Positions 38,449 through 47,883 are shown, counted from the first letter of the stretch. The stretch is 64,000 nucleotides of DNA from Corynebacterium flavescens (GCF_008693105.1 NZ_VXKK01000039.1:35371-99370); one strand, 5' to 3'. Numbers and translations: made by a program. The notes: a model not told the origin generated them from the letters alone.

Positions 38449-40611
38449 ATGAGCAAAGCACACAAACACCACTCCGAACACGCACACGCCATGCACGGCG
38501 ATCACAAGACTATGCATTCCGAATCCGACGCTCATTCCGGGCATGACATGGCCAACATGCACGATATGAAGAGCATGCACGATATGGCTGGAATGCCGGG
38601 TATGGCTGGCATGCACGGCGGTCACGGCGACCATGTCGCGCGCTTCCGAGGACTGTTTTGGATCATGCTCGCTTTGGCCGTTCCAGTCGTGGGGTTCAAC
38701 GCCATGTTCGCCCATCTCATTGGTTATCAGCTGCCCGCTGCCGCGTGGATCCCCTGGGTATCCCCGGTACTCGGTACGATTATGTACTTCTGGGGCGGAC
38801 GCCCCTTCCTCAGCGGCGGGATAGGTGAAATTCGCTCCCGCCAGCCCGGAATGATGCTGCTTATTGCCCTGGCCATCACGGTGGCCTTCTTGGCCTCGTG
38901 GGGTGCGAGCCTTGAACTCCTCGACCACCAGCTCGACTTCTGGTGGGAACTGGCGCTGCTCATAGTCATCATGCTTTTGGGGCATTGGATTGAGATGCGC
39001 TCACTGGCCCAGACCAGCTCCGCGCTTGATTCCCTGGCAGCGCTGCTGCCCGACGAAGCTGAGAAGGTTGTCGGCGATGACGTGGTAGCCGTGGCCCCAT
39101 CTGAGCTGGCGGTCGGCGACGTCGTGATCGTGCGCCCGGGCGCTGCGGTTCCAGCGGATGGCAAGATCGTCGAGGGATCGGCGGCGTTGGATGAGTCTAT
39201 GGTCACCGGCGAATCCCGCGCGGTGCGCCGCGAGGTCGGTGACAAGGTCGTCGCCGGAACCATCGCCACTGACTCCGGGCTGCGCGTTGAGGTCACAGCA
39301 ACCGGCGAAGATACAGCACTGGCCGGAATCCAGAAACTCGTCTCTGCTGCCCAATCCTCGACTTCCCGCGCCCAGCGCATCGCCGATACTGCAGCGGCGT
39401 GGTTGTTCTGGTTCGCTCTGGGTTCTGCGGCAATGACCGCGCTGGTCTGGAACCTCATTGGCCTGCCGGCGGAGGCAGTGGTGCGCACCATTACCGTGCT
39501 CGTCATCGCCTGCCCGCACGCACTGGGGCTGGCCATCCCGCTGGTGGTTTCCATTGCCACCGAGCGCGCCGCCCGCGGCGGAGTGCTTATCAAGGATCGC
39601 CTCGCCCTGGAATCGATGCGCAACGTCAACGCCGTGCTCTTCGATAAGACCGGAACCCTGACCAAGGGCGAGCCCACCGTCACCGGCGTCCAACCAGCCG
39701 GCGATAAAACCGAAGACGAGGTGCTCTCACTCGCTGCGGCCGCGGAGGCCGATAGCGAGCACCCACTTGCCCGTGCCATCACCCAGGCCGCAGCGGAGCG
39801 CGGCCTCGACGTCGCCCGGGCTCACGACTTCGCCTCCTCCCCGGCAGTCGGGGTCACTGCAACCGTCGGCGGCACCGCCATCGAGGTCGGCGGGCCTTAC
39901 CTCCTCGAGCAACACGGCCTCGCTGAGCTAGGCATTGCGAGGCGTTGGCGGGCGGAAGGCGCCATCATCCTCCACGTTCTCGCCGATTCCCGCGTCATAG
40001 GAGCACTGCGGCTGGCGGATGAGATTCGCCCCGAGTCGCGCGCCGCCGTCGACGCACTACATGCCGCAAACGCCCAAGTCATCATGATCACCGGCGATGC
40101 CGAGGCCGTCACCGCCACCGTGGCCCATGAGCTGGGAATCGATCGCTACTTTGCCGGGGTGCGCCCCGTAGACAAGGCTGACACAGTCGCACAACTGCAA
40201 AAAGAAAGCAAGAAAGTCGCGATGGTCGGGGACGGCGTCAACGACGCTCCGGCACTGGCGCAAGCCGACGTCGGCATCGCCATCGGGGCCGGAACCGACG
40301 TCGCCATCGGCTCCGCCGGTGTCATCCTCGCCTCCTCCGATCCGCGTTCCGTGCTCTCGGTCATCGAACTCTCCCGAGCTACCTACCGAAAGATGAAGCA
40401 GAACCTGTGGTGGGCGGCAGGCTATAACCTCATTTCCGTCCCGCTGGCGGCCGGGGTGCTCGCACCAATTGGATTCGTCCTACCGATGAGTGTGGGAGCG
40501 ATCCTCATGTCTGCCTCCACCGTCGTTGTAGCCCTCAACGCACAGTTGCTGCGGCGCCTCGACCTCTCCCCCGCCGCCAGCGCACGCCGGATGCTCGCTC
40601 ACTCCGCCTAA
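38449..40611 (+). CDS. copB: CopB-type heavy-metal P1B ATPase
   Basis: A 720-residue efflux pump. Residues 1-62 are a His/Met-rich metal-binding tail in place of the usual CxxC domain. The transmembrane metal site is VIACPHALGLAIP: CPH rather than CPC, the mark of P1B-3 (CopB) pumps for Cu and Ag. Other motifs are VTGESRAVRREVG (actuator, TGES), VLFDKTGTLTKGEPTVTGV (phosphorylated Asp near residue 399), DSEHPLARAI (HP motif) and MVGDGVNDAPALAQADVGIA (hinge). It follows the DUF1541 gene by 46 bases with AAGGAAG upstream, so the two should form one copper-induced operon. Confidence 0.94.
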   Translation: MSKAHKHHSEHAHAMHGDHKTMHSESDAHSGHDMANMHDMKSMHDMAGMPGMAGMHGGHGDHVARFRGLFWIMLALAVPVVGFNAMFAHLIGYQLPAAAWIPWVSPVLGTIMYFWGGRPFLSGGIGEIRSRQPGMMLLIALAITVAFLASWGASLELLDHQLDFWWELALLIVIMLLGHWIEMRSLAQTSSALDSLAALLPDEAEKVVGDDVVAVAPSELAVGDVVIVRPGAAVPADGKIVEGSAALDESMVTGESRAVRREVGDKVVAGTIATDSGLRVEVTATGEDTALAGIQKLVSAAQSSTSRAQRIADTAAAWLFWFALGSAAMTALVWNLIGLPAEAVVRTITVLVIACPHALGLAIPLVVSIATERAARGGVLIKDRLALESMRNVNAVLFDKTGTLTKGEPTVTGVQPAGDKTEDEVLSLAAAAEADSEHPLARAITQAAAERGLDVARAHDFASSPAVGVTATVGGTAIEVGGPYLLEQHGLAELGIARRWRAEGAIILHVLADSRVIGALRLADEIRPESRAAVDALHAANAQVIMITGDAEAVTATVAHELGIDRYFAGVRPVDKADTVAQLQKESKKVAMVGDGVNDAPALAQADVGIAIGAGTDVAIGSAGVILASSDPRSVLSVIELSRATYRKMKQNLWWAAGYNLISVPLAAGVLAPIGFVLPMSVGAILMSASTVVVALNAQLLRRLDLSPAASARRMLAHSA

Positions 40612-40629
40612 AAGCGGTGTGCGACCGGC

Positions 40630-41871
40630 TTAGAAAAGCTCCGCGCTGGCGATCCGCGCGCCCTCCACGAGGGACTCGAGCTTGGCCCAGGCCAGCGTGC
40701 CATTGAGGCGTCCGCCGAGGCCGCAGTCGGTGCTAGCGATGACATTCTCGGGGCCGACAAGATCGGCGAATTTAATGATGCGATCGGCTACGGCTCGCGG
40801 GTGCTCGAGGATGTTGGTGGAGTGGGCCACCACCCCGGGATAGATGACGGTTTCCTTGGGCAGCGAACGGTTTTGCCACACACGCCATTCGTGAGCATGA
40901 CGCCCGGTGGAGTTCTCGAAGCTGAATCCGGAGACGTTGGCGCGCAAACACTCGTCCACGATGAGTTCGAAGGGCACATCGGTCGAGTGCGGGCCGTGCC
41001 AAGAACCCCAACAGATATGAAGGCGGGCCTGCTCACGTGGCACGTCACGCAGCGCGCGGTTGATGGCGTCAACGCGGCGAGAGATAAAAGCCTGGAAGTC
41101 AGCGACATTGGGCTCGGGGTTGATGCGATCCCAGACGTCGGCAAGCTCTGGGGCGTCAATCTGCACGGTCAGGCCGGCGTCGGCGATGGCCTTATACTCC
41201 TGACCCATGGCATCGGCGGCCGCGCCGAGGAGTTCTTCCTCTGTCTCGTAGAAGCGGTTGCCGATATCAGCCGCCATGCCTGGGGAAATGGAGGCCACGA
41301 AACCTTGCTCGGCGCGAGCCGCACGCATGGCTTCGCGCAGCAGGTGCGCATCCCGCTTCACCAGCTCTTGGCCGGTATAGGTCAAGGGCGCGCCAATATA
41401 AGGGGCCTGAGCGCCACGGCCTTGGACCGCCGGGGCGGCGCCGCTGGCGGCATCGGCATAAAGATCGTGGAAGAGCTGCCAATCCCGGCGGGTATCGAAG
41501 GAAGCGACGCGTCCGATGTGGACGCGGTTACCTGGTGACTCCGGATCCCCAGCGGGGTTGAGAACTATCTCGCGCTCCGGATTCTCTTCATCAGCGGCGC
41601 CGAGTTTAAGCCCGCCGAGGCGAGAGAAGGAATAGCTCCACCACGAGCCCATGTCATCGGGGCCGGAAGCGGGGTGACCGTACTCGCCGTCGTTGACGAT
41701 GTCGATGCCGATCTCGCGCTGCTTTTTGACCACCCACTCCACGTTTTCCTTCTGGATTTCACGGAACTCTTCTTGCGTGATCTCCCCGGCGGCCACGCTC
41801 CGGTTGGCCTCGAGGATCTCCGGGGTGCGCGGGAGCGATCCAACGTGGGTAGTAAGAATGCGATCTGCCAT
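40630..41871 (-). CDS. Cobalamin-independent methionine synthase II family protein (MetE C-terminal-like)
   Basis: A 413-residue protein from ATG 41871, about half the length of full MetE, corresponding to its catalytic half. Landmarks are LTTHVGSLPRTPEIL at the start, DIVNDGEYGHPASGPDDMGS, the zinc-site region RLHICWGSWHGPH (His-x-Cys), a Glu in GFSFENSTGRHAHEW, and the distal zinc Cys in ASTDCGLGGRLNG. Family members transfer methyl groups to homocysteine or another thiol; the folate-binding N-terminal half of MetE is missing. Its true substrate is uncertain. Confidence 0.87.
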   Translation of the reverse strand: MADRILTTHVGSLPRTPEILEANRSVAAGEITQEEFREIQKENVEWVVKKQREIGIDIVNDGEYGHPASGPDDMGSWWSYSFSRLGGLKLGAADEENPEREIVLNPAGDPESPGNRVHIGRVASFDTRRDWQLFHDLYADAASGAAPAVQGRGAQAPYIGAPLTYTGQELVKRDAHLLREAMRAARAEQGFVASISPGMAADIGNRFYETEEELLGAAADAMGQEYKAIADAGLTVQIDAPELADVWDRINPEPNVADFQAFISRRVDAINRALRDVPREQARLHICWGSWHGPHSTDVPFELIVDECLRANVSGFSFENSTGRHAHEWRVWQNRSLPKETVIYPGVVAHSTNILEHPRAVADRIIKFADLVGPENVIASTDCGLGGRLNGTLAWAKLESLVEGARIASAELF

Positions 41872-42139
41872 GTCTTTTCGTTTATTATCCAGTGACTCTA
41901 GGAGCGAGGGAGTCAGTGCCCGGTGCAACACGCCTAGGCGCGCTGCTGTGCCAAGCACAACCCTAGTGCACGGGCGATGAATACAACCCTATTGCTTTAA
42001 TTGTTCAACCGCGCCACTGAATCTGTGCTCGCCCAAGGACAATTCTAGACTACGGTGGAGAACTTAGCGCGGGGCAGATATCCCGCCGCCACCTTAAGTA
42101 GCGGGTCCGCACTCCCGCAGCGTTGGATAAGGAGTATCC

Positions 42140-42994
42140 ATGATTGAATTCTTGGACGTCAGCAAGGAGTACCCCGGCGAGGCTGTGGCGGTGCGTGATT
42201 TTTCCCTCCAGATTCCCGCACACCAGACCACAGTTTTTGTCGGATCTTCCGGCTGCGGAAAGACCACGCTGCTGCGAATGATTAACCGCATGGTGGAGCC
42301 CAGTAGCGGGCAGGTCACCATTGATGGGGAGAACATCCGCGAGAAAGACCCCGTGCGCCTGCGCCGTGGCATCGGCTACGTGCTGCAAAACGCCGGGCTC
42401 TTGCCGCATCTGCGGGTCATCGACAATGTGGCGTGCGTGCTGCGGCTGGGCGGCGTCGCCAAGCACGAGGCCCGGCAGCGCGGTGAGGAGATGATGGCGG
42501 CCGTGGGCCTTGACCCCGCCCTTGCGGGGCGTTATCCGGGGCAGCTCTCCGGCGGGCAGCAGCAGCGCGTGGGCGTGGCCAGGGCCTTGGCAGCGGACCC
42601 AAATATCTTGTTGATGGATGAGCCCTTCGGCGCGGTCGATCCCATCGTCCGTAGCGAATTGCAGGATGAGGTGGCGCGTCTCCAGCGTGATCTGCGCAAG
42701 ACCATCGTCTTTGTCACCCACGACATCGACGAGGCTTTTCGCCTCGGCGACCAAATTGTCATCCTGCAGGCCGAAGGCCAGATTGCCCAGGTCGGCTCCC
42801 CCGCGCAGATTCTGGCCTCCCCCGCCAGTGATTTTGTGGCTGACTTCGTAGGCCTCAAGCGTGGTTCGCGCGCGCTTTATTCCCGCGAGACCGAGAAGGG
42901 CACCGTGCTTGTCGACGGCGCTGGGCGCCCTCAAGGCCGCCTCATCAAGGCCGCAGAAGCGGATGCGGCTAGGGAGACCGGGGTGGGCGAGTGA
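42140..42994 (+). CDS. OpuC-type osmoprotectant ABC transporter, ATP-binding subunit
   Basis: A 284-residue ATPase with Walker A GSSGCGKTTLLRMINRM, signature LSGGQQQRVGVARALAADP and Walker B ILLMDEPFGAVDP, plus FVTHDIDEAFRLGD. It is the glycine betaine/choline type (ProV/OpuCA). It lacks the CBS-domain tail of about 100 residues found in longer OpuCA proteins, so ionic-strength sensing by CBS is not available. First of four genes; it overlaps the permease by a GTGA junction. Confidence 0.9.
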   Translation: MIEFLDVSKEYPGEAVAVRDFSLQIPAHQTTVFVGSSGCGKTTLLRMINRMVEPSSGQVTIDGENIREKDPVRLRRGIGYVLQNAGLLPHLRVIDNVACVLRLGGVAKHEARQRGEEMMAAVGLDPALAGRYPGQLSGGQQQRVGVARALAADPNILLMDEPFGAVDPIVRSELQDEVARLQRDLRKTIVFVTHDIDEAFRLGDQIVILQAEGQIAQVGSPAQILASPASDFVADFVGLKRGSRALYSRETEKGTVLVDGAGRPQGRLIKAAEADAARETGVGE

Positions 42995-43644
42995 ATTGGC
43001 TCAGTGAGAACTACCCGCTGGTGTTCAGTCTTTCGGTGGAGCACCTGCGCCAATGCCTCGTGCCAATTCTCCTCGGGCTGCTTATTTCCGTGCCCATCGG
43101 CTGGGTGGCATTCCGCTACGCGCGCACCCGTTCGGCACTGTTGGCCTTGACGGGGATTCTCTATGTCATCCCCTCCCTGGCACTCTTCGCGCTGCTCCCG
43201 CCGCTTTTGGGCATCAGCTTTCTTTCGGAGACCAATCTGAGCATTGCGCTGACCATCTATGCCGTGGCCACGATGACGCAATTCGCCGCCGACGCCTTCG
43301 GCTCGGTGTCCCCGCAGACGCGCTCTGCCGCCACGGCGGTGGGCTACAGCGGTTGGGGCAGGTTCTGGAAGGTGGAGCTACCCTTGGCGGGCCCGGTGAT
43401 TTTGGCCGGGCTGCGGGTGACGGCGATGTCCACGGTGTCGCTGGCCACCGTGGGTGTGCTCATCGGCGTGAGCAACCTGGGGTACCTCTTCACCAACGGC
43501 TATCAACGCCAGATCACCGCCGAGATTCTCAGCGGCGTCCTCGCCGTTGCCCTCATCGCGGTGGTGCTTGATCGCTTCCTGCTCCTGGCCGGACGCGCAC
43601 TCATGCCGTGGCAAGTCGACCAGCGGAAGGCGGCACGCGCATGA
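42991..43644 (+). CDS. OpuC-type ABC transporter permease 1
   Basis: A 217-residue membrane protein starting at GTG 42991 within the previous stop. About five or six helices, with SRSALLALTGILYVIPSLAL-like sequence (here RTRSALLALTGILYVIPS) and the permease EAA loop region TAVGYSGWGRFWKVELPLAG. It pairs with the second permease. It also overlaps the next gene by ATGA. Confidence 0.88.
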   Translation: MNWLSENYPLVFSLSVEHLRQCLVPILLGLLISVPIGWVAFRYARTRSALLALTGILYVIPSLALFALLPPLLGISFLSETNLSIALTIYAVATMTQFAADAFGSVSPQTRSAATAVGYSGWGRFWKVELPLAGPVILAGLRVTAMSTVSLATVGVLIGVSNLGYLFTNGYQRQITAEILSGVLAVALIAVVLDRFLLLAGRALMPWQVDQRKAARA

Positions 43645-44327
43645 ATCTCTTTTCCGAGGCTTTAGCCTGGATCTTTTCCCCCGAACGCACTACTGGCGCG
43701 CTACCGCTGGGCCAGGCCATTGCCACTCACCTGGGGTTTAGCTTCGCCGCGCTGCTCATTGCCGCGCTTATTGCTATTCCCACTGGCTGGTTCATCGGTC
43801 ACACCGGACTAGGGCGCGACCTCGTCATCGCGCTTACGGGCGCCAGCCGCGCTATCCCCTCCTTTGGTCTACTCCTGCTCCTCGTAGTTCTGTTGGGCGT
43901 AACGCACAAGGAGGCGGCCACCGTCACGGCGCTAGTGCTGCTGGCGCTCGCCCCGATCCTCGCCGGTGCCTACTCAGGTATCGAGGGCGTTCCCGCCGCC
44001 ACGAGGGACGCCGCCTCCGCCATCGGAATGAGTCAGTGGCAGGTGCTCTTTCGCGTCGAAGTCCCGCTCTCCCTGCCCATCCTCTTAGGCGCCATACGCT
44101 CCGCGTTGCTGCAGGTGGTTGCCACCGTCACCATCGCCGGATACATCAGCAATTGGGGGCTGGGCTTCTACATCATCCAAGGCATCCAGCTGCGAGATTA
44201 TGCGCAGATCCTCGGGGCCTCGCTCCTCATCGTCGTCCTAGCCCTAGCCCTCGACTTCATCTTCGCCGGGCTGAACAAAGGTCTGAGCAGGTTTTTCGAC
44301 CCGCTTGGAGCTTCGACCTCCACTTAG
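43641..44327 (+). CDS. OpuC-type ABC transporter permease 2
   Basis: A 228-residue membrane protein from ATG 43641, overlapping the previous stop by four bases. It has VIALTGASRAIPSFGLLLLL and the EAA-like AASAIGMSQWQVLFRVEVPL, matching the first permease. A glycine-rich GYISNWGLGFYIIQGIQL follows. Together they form the channel of a heterodimeric importer. Confidence 0.88.
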   Translation: MNLFSEALAWIFSPERTTGALPLGQAIATHLGFSFAALLIAALIAIPTGWFIGHTGLGRDLVIALTGASRAIPSFGLLLLLVVLLGVTHKEAATVTALVLLALAPILAGAYSGIEGVPAATRDAASAIGMSQWQVLFRVEVPLSLPILLGAIRSALLQVVATVTIAGYISNWGLGFYIIQGIQLRDYAQILGASLLIVVLALALDFIFAGLNKGLSRFFDPLGASTST

Positions 44328-44342
44328 AAAGGCAACATCCCC

Positions 44343-45260
44343 ATGCGTCTCAATTCACTTCGCTCCCGCACTGCAATCGTCGCCGCGCTTGGCGCCCTCG
44401 CCCTAAGCCTGACTGCCTGTGGCACCTCCTCAGATCCTCTCGCCACGGACGAAGGCGCCTCCGGCCAAGACCCCGACACCATCGTCGTGGGCTCTCAGGC
44501 CTACTACTCCAACGAGATCCTCGCCGAGATCTACGCCCAGGCGCTGGAGGCTGACGGCCACAAGGTGGAGCGCAAGCTCAACATTGGCCAACGTGATGCC
44601 TACATGCCTGCCTTGGAAAGCGGCGAGGTTGAGGTCTTCCCCGAGTACACGGGCAACCTCCTGCAGTACCTCGACCCGCAGACGCAGGCCAAGTCACCCG
44701 AGGAAGTGACCGCGGCGCTGCAGGGAGCGTTGCCGGATTCGCTGCGCGCGCTAGACCCGGCGCAGGCAACGGATCAGGATTCCTATAACGTCACTGCGGA
44801 TTTCGCCGCCGAGCATGGACTCTCCTCCCTCGAGGATCTTGCAGGTCTCGACGTTCCAATCACCTTGGGTGGGCCCGCCGAGCTGGAGAAACGCCCCTAT
44901 GGCCCCATAGGGCTCAAGGACGTCTACGGCGTGGACAGCACTTTCGAGGCCACGGGCGATACCACCGTTCCGGATCTGGTGGCAGGCACGGTCAACGTGG
45001 CCAATGTCTTCAGCGCCGATCCGCGCATCAGCACCGATAACCTCGTCACTCTAAAGGATCCGAAGAACCTCTTCCTCGCTTCCCAGGTGGTGCCGTTGGT
45101 CTCATCCTCGGTCTCCGAGGAGGTCGCGCCCGTGCTCAACGCCGTCAGCGCCCAGTTAAGCGCCGAAGACCTCGTGGCACTCAACGTGCAATCCACCGTG
45201 GACCAGCGCTCCAGCGCCGACATCGCCCGGCAGTGGCTGCAGGCGCATAATCTGGCCTAA
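44343..45260 (+). CDS. OpuC/ProX-type substrate-binding lipoprotein
   Basis: A 305-residue lipoprotein with signal peptide ending in the lipobox SLTACGTS near residue 26. The binding-protein domain has TIVVGSQAYYSNEILAEIYA, LESGEVEVFPEYTGNLLQYL (typical of choline/betaine/carnitine binders), and VVPLVSSSVSEEVAPVLNAV near the C-terminus. AGAAAGG precedes the ATG. With the three upstream genes it forms a complete importer for compatible solutes; the exact ligand is not readable. Confidence 0.9.
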   Translation: MRLNSLRSRTAIVAALGALALSLTACGTSSDPLATDEGASGQDPDTIVVGSQAYYSNEILAEIYAQALEADGHKVERKLNIGQRDAYMPALESGEVEVFPEYTGNLLQYLDPQTQAKSPEEVTAALQGALPDSLRALDPAQATDQDSYNVTADFAAEHGLSSLEDLAGLDVPITLGGPAELEKRPYGPIGLKDVYGVDSTFEATGDTTVPDLVAGTVNVANVFSADPRISTDNLVTLKDPKNLFLASQVVPLVSSSVSEEVAPVLNAVSAQLSAEDLVALNVQSTVDQRSSADIARQWLQAHNLA

Positions 45261-45294
45261 ACCGCTACCTGCTCACCGGAAGAAGATACCCCTT

Positions 45295-46104
45295 ATGACA
45301 TATATCCCGGCTCTCGCCCACCCGGTGGCAGTGTTCGACGCGGGGCTGGGCAGCTTCGACCTAGTGCGCCGGCTGCGCGCGGCCTATCCCACGCAGGACA
45401 TCATCTATTTAGCTGATCGCGCCAGTTTCCCCTACGGCGCCAAGTCCGTGCCAGACCTCCTGCATTCGGTCGCTCGCGCATGCCAGTCCCTCGTGGTGCA
45501 CGGCGCTAGCGCCATCGTGCTGGCCTCCAACGCGCCCAGCGTCACCGTACTCGACGAGCTACGGCCCCGCTTCGGCATTCCCATCTTTGGTATCACTCCC
45601 CCGATTCGCGCGGGCTTAGACCTGCTTGGCGAAGACTCCTTTCTCGCCATCGCCGGCGCCCGCGTCATGGTGGAAAGCACTGCCCTGCGTGCGCTCATCT
45701 CAGCCGAGGCCGGGCCCGACGCTGCCCGAGTAGTCTCGGTGGCCGCAGAAGAGCTCATCGGACTCGTCGAGTCTGGCGCCTTCTTAGATAAGGCGAGAAT
45801 CCGCCATCCACTCGAGGACTTCCTGCACGCCTTGCGCACCCAGTATCCCAACCTTGCCGGCATGACCCTCTCCAGCACGCACCTTCCTTGGTTGGCCCCG
45901 GCCCTGCAGGAACTCGCCCCAGACCTCCGGCTTTTTGACCCAGCCGATGACGTTGTCGCTGACTTCGCCCCCTTTGTCATCCCCGGCTCGGGCCGGCTGC
46001 TCACCCTGGTCACTGAGTCCCCGGCGCACCCATTATCGGAGTTCAACGCCATGACCAAACAACTGGGCCTCAACCTTAATCCCCAACTTATCGAAATCCC
46101 CTGA
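45295..46104 (+). CDS. Glutamate-racemase-like protein lacking both catalytic cysteines
   Basis: A 269-residue paralogue of MurI by length and pattern. VAVFDAGLGSFDLVRRLRAA aligns with the MurI opening [21 protein letters not shown] aligns with [22 protein letters not shown] aligns with [10 protein letters not shown], and MTLSSTHLPWLAPAL aligns with LGCTHYPLL. Both catalytic cysteines are replaced by serine (SNAPS, SSTH) and the first Asp-Ser is Asp-Ala, so racemase activity is unlikely. It may bind an amino acid or regulate. It lies 34 bases after the osmoprotectant operon and five bases before the next gene. The real murI is at 9973-10752. Confidence 0.75.
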   Translation: MTYIPALAHPVAVFDAGLGSFDLVRRLRAAYPTQDIIYLADRASFPYGAKSVPDLLHSVARACQSLVVHGASAIVLASNAPSVTVLDELRPRFGIPIFGITPPIRAGLDLLGEDSFLAIAGARVMVESTALRALISAEAGPDAARVVSVAAEELIGLVESGAFLDKARIRHPLEDFLHALRTQYPNLAGMTLSSTHLPWLAPALQELAPDLRLFDPADDVVADFAPFVIPGSGRLLTLVTESPAHPLSEFNAMTKQLGLNLNPQLIEIP

Positions 46105-46109
46105 TACCC

Positions 46110-46499
46110 ATGGACATCAACCTTCCTACCGATTGCGGCAATGCGCCGCGCATCGGCATCGTCTCCGAATTCGCCGTGAGCTGGGCTCAGGGCAATGCCG
46201 CGATGGTGCGCGCTGGGCTCGTCGAAGGCGCCGCTCTATCCGTGGCAGGCAGCAAGCACGCGGGCGCGTCCTCGGTGGAGGAATTCCTGCAGCTGCCCTT
46301 TTCTCCTGAGAGTATGGAGCTCTACTCCGTCATCACCCACGGGCGGCTCGCCTCCTGCGATGGAGTCCTGCGCGCCGGTGACAAGCGCCTTGATTTCAAC
46401 CTCGTGTTCCGCTTTGCCAGCACTTCCAAGACCGCCAAGATAGCGCAGCTGCGCCTGTACTGTATTGAATCATCTCCCCCGGAAAGGAAGGCGCGTTGA
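46110..46499 (+). CDS. Small protein of unknown function (possible NTF2/SnoaL-like fold)
   Basis: A 129-residue protein I do not recognise firmly. The C-terminal half (MELYSVITHGRLASCDGVL, then DFNLVFRFASTSKTAKIAQL) alternates strands as in SnoaL-like domains. It starts five bases after the MurI-like gene and its stop overlaps the next start (TGATG), so it is co-translated with both neighbours. Confidence 0.55.
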   Translation: MDINLPTDCGNAPRIGIVSEFAVSWAQGNAAMVRAGLVEGAALSVAGSKHAGASSVEEFLQLPFSPESMELYSVITHGRLASCDGVLRAGDKRLDFNLVFRFASTSKTAKIAQLRLYCIESSPPERKAR

Positions 46500-46855
46500 T
46501 GTCAACGGTCGATAGCTACCTAGAAAAGTTCCCTGAGGCCCACGCGGCACGTCTGAGCGAACTGCGGGCTTTGATTAGGGAGGAACTGCCCAAGGCCCAA
46601 GAAGAAATCAAGTGGAGCTCCCCCGCCTACTCAACAGAGACTATTTTGGTGACCTTTGCGGGATTCAAGAAGCACTTCAACGTCTACTTCACGCCCAGCA
46701 CCATGCAGGCCTGCGCGGAACTGCTGGCCGAGTATAAGACCGGCAAAAGCGCCCTCAGCTTGGACTATGACAAGCCCCTGCCCCGCGCGCTGCTCACTAA
46801 GCTCCTCGCCTTCCGCCGCGCGGAGTATGAGCGCGATGACATCGGTTGGATGTAA
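46499..46855 (+). CDS. DUF1801 (YdhG/YjhB-like) protein
   Basis: A 118-residue protein with DUF1801 landmarks: YLEKFPEAHAARLSELRALI, QEEIKWSSPAYS, and the C-terminal LAFRRAEYERDDIGWM. ATG 46499 has GGAAAGGAAGG upstream and overlaps the previous stop by one base. The function of DUF1801 is unknown. Confidence 0.85.
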   Translation: MSTVDSYLEKFPEAHAARLSELRALIREELPKAQEEIKWSSPAYSTETILVTFAGFKKHFNVYFTPSTMQACAELLAEYKTGKSALSLDYDKPLPRALLTKLLAFRRAEYERDDIGWM

Positions 46856-46873
46856 GCCTTTTTCAGGCTTTCC
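46854..46873 (+). terminator. Short hairpin terminator after the DUF1801 gene
   Basis: AAGCCT-TTTTC-AGGCTT followed by TCC. A six-pair stem with weak tail, directly at the stop codon and before the convergent LysR gene. Confidence 0.45.
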
Positions 46874-46908
46874 CCTTGCTCTCCTGCATTTTTTCAGCCT
46901 TAGTCTCC

Positions 46909-47712
46909 TCAAACCCGCGGCAGGGAACCTTCAAACAGGGGCCGAACGTGCCGGGGAAGGCGCTTGCCGGCCCAGATGACAGTCAGCGGGCGCTGGATCG
47001 ATAGACCGGTTACCTGGACCCTACACAGCCGGCCAGCCTCAATATCTTGTGCAACCGCCAAGGAGCTCAAAGGACCAGGGGCTAGCCCGCTGATAATCGC
47101 GCTCCTTACCCCAAGCGTGGTTTCCAGCACCGCCGCCGGTTCTGCGCTGCGCGGATAGCCTGCATCAGCCAGAGCGTGCTCAAAAGCCTCGCGGGTTCCG
47201 CTGCCCAGCTCCCGCAGCACCAACGGGGTCCGCGCCAGCTCCTGAAGGGCCACTCCCCTCTTCTGTGCCCAGGGATGTTTCCTCGCCACCACGACCTCGA
47301 TGACCTTGCTGCTATTCTCTGCCTTGAGCTGGATGACGGGCCCTGCCCCACCCACCTTCTCGCGCCATTGCGCTATCCATTGCGGCATGAGGTGCTCCGC
47401 AATAGTCAGGCTGGCTTCCACCCGTACCTTGCTTCCTGAGTCATTGCGCAGGTTGACCGCCGAGGCATGAAAGCTCTCCGCAGCGGCGAGAACTGGACGC
47501 GCCCAGCCAATGACGAGCTCCCCCGCTGCGGTAGGCAGAGAGCCCCTCGCCGAGCGCTGCAGCAAACGCACCCCCATCTCCTTCTCGAGCCGCCGAATCC
47601 GCAGCGACACCGCCTGCTGGCTCAGCCCCAACGAAGCGCTCGCCGCCGAGATGCTGTGCTCCTGGCCTACCAGGGTGAGCGCGCGCAGTGCCGCCAGATC
47701 CAGATCCTGCAT
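46909..47712 (-). CDS. LysR-family transcriptional regulator
   Basis: A 267-residue regulator from ATG 47712 with AGGAGAG upstream. The helix-turn-helix is SISAASASLGLSQQAVSLRI, followed by RRLEKEMGVRLLQRSARGSL. The remaining part is a periplasmic-binding-protein-like effector domain. It is divergent from the YeiH-type exporter gene with 171 bases between starts and should control it and itself. Confidence 0.92.
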   Translation of the reverse strand: MQDLDLAALRALTLVGQEHSISAASASLGLSQQAVSLRIRRLEKEMGVRLLQRSARGSLPTAAGELVIGWARPVLAAAESFHASAVNLRNDSGSKVRVEASLTIAEHLMPQWIAQWREKVGGAGPVIQLKAENSSKVIEVVVARKHPWAQKRGVALQELARTPLVLRELGSGTREAFEHALADAGYPRSAEPAAVLETTLGVRSAIISGLAPGPLSSLAVAQDIEAGRLCRVQVTGLSIQRPLTVIWAGKRLPRHVRPLFEGSLPRV

Positions 47713-47883
47713 GCTCCTCTCCTGTCTTTGTTTATTACTACTTCTACTGCTTGTGCTGCTTCTTGTTCTTCTGCTTCCTGACTTCAGCACTCCACCGCGG
47801 TGCGCCCAGCCACAAGCTTTACTTGTAGCCTACGCGGCTCCCCGTACTTCCCCTCCCCCGACATCGACGCGCAAGCTAGATGC

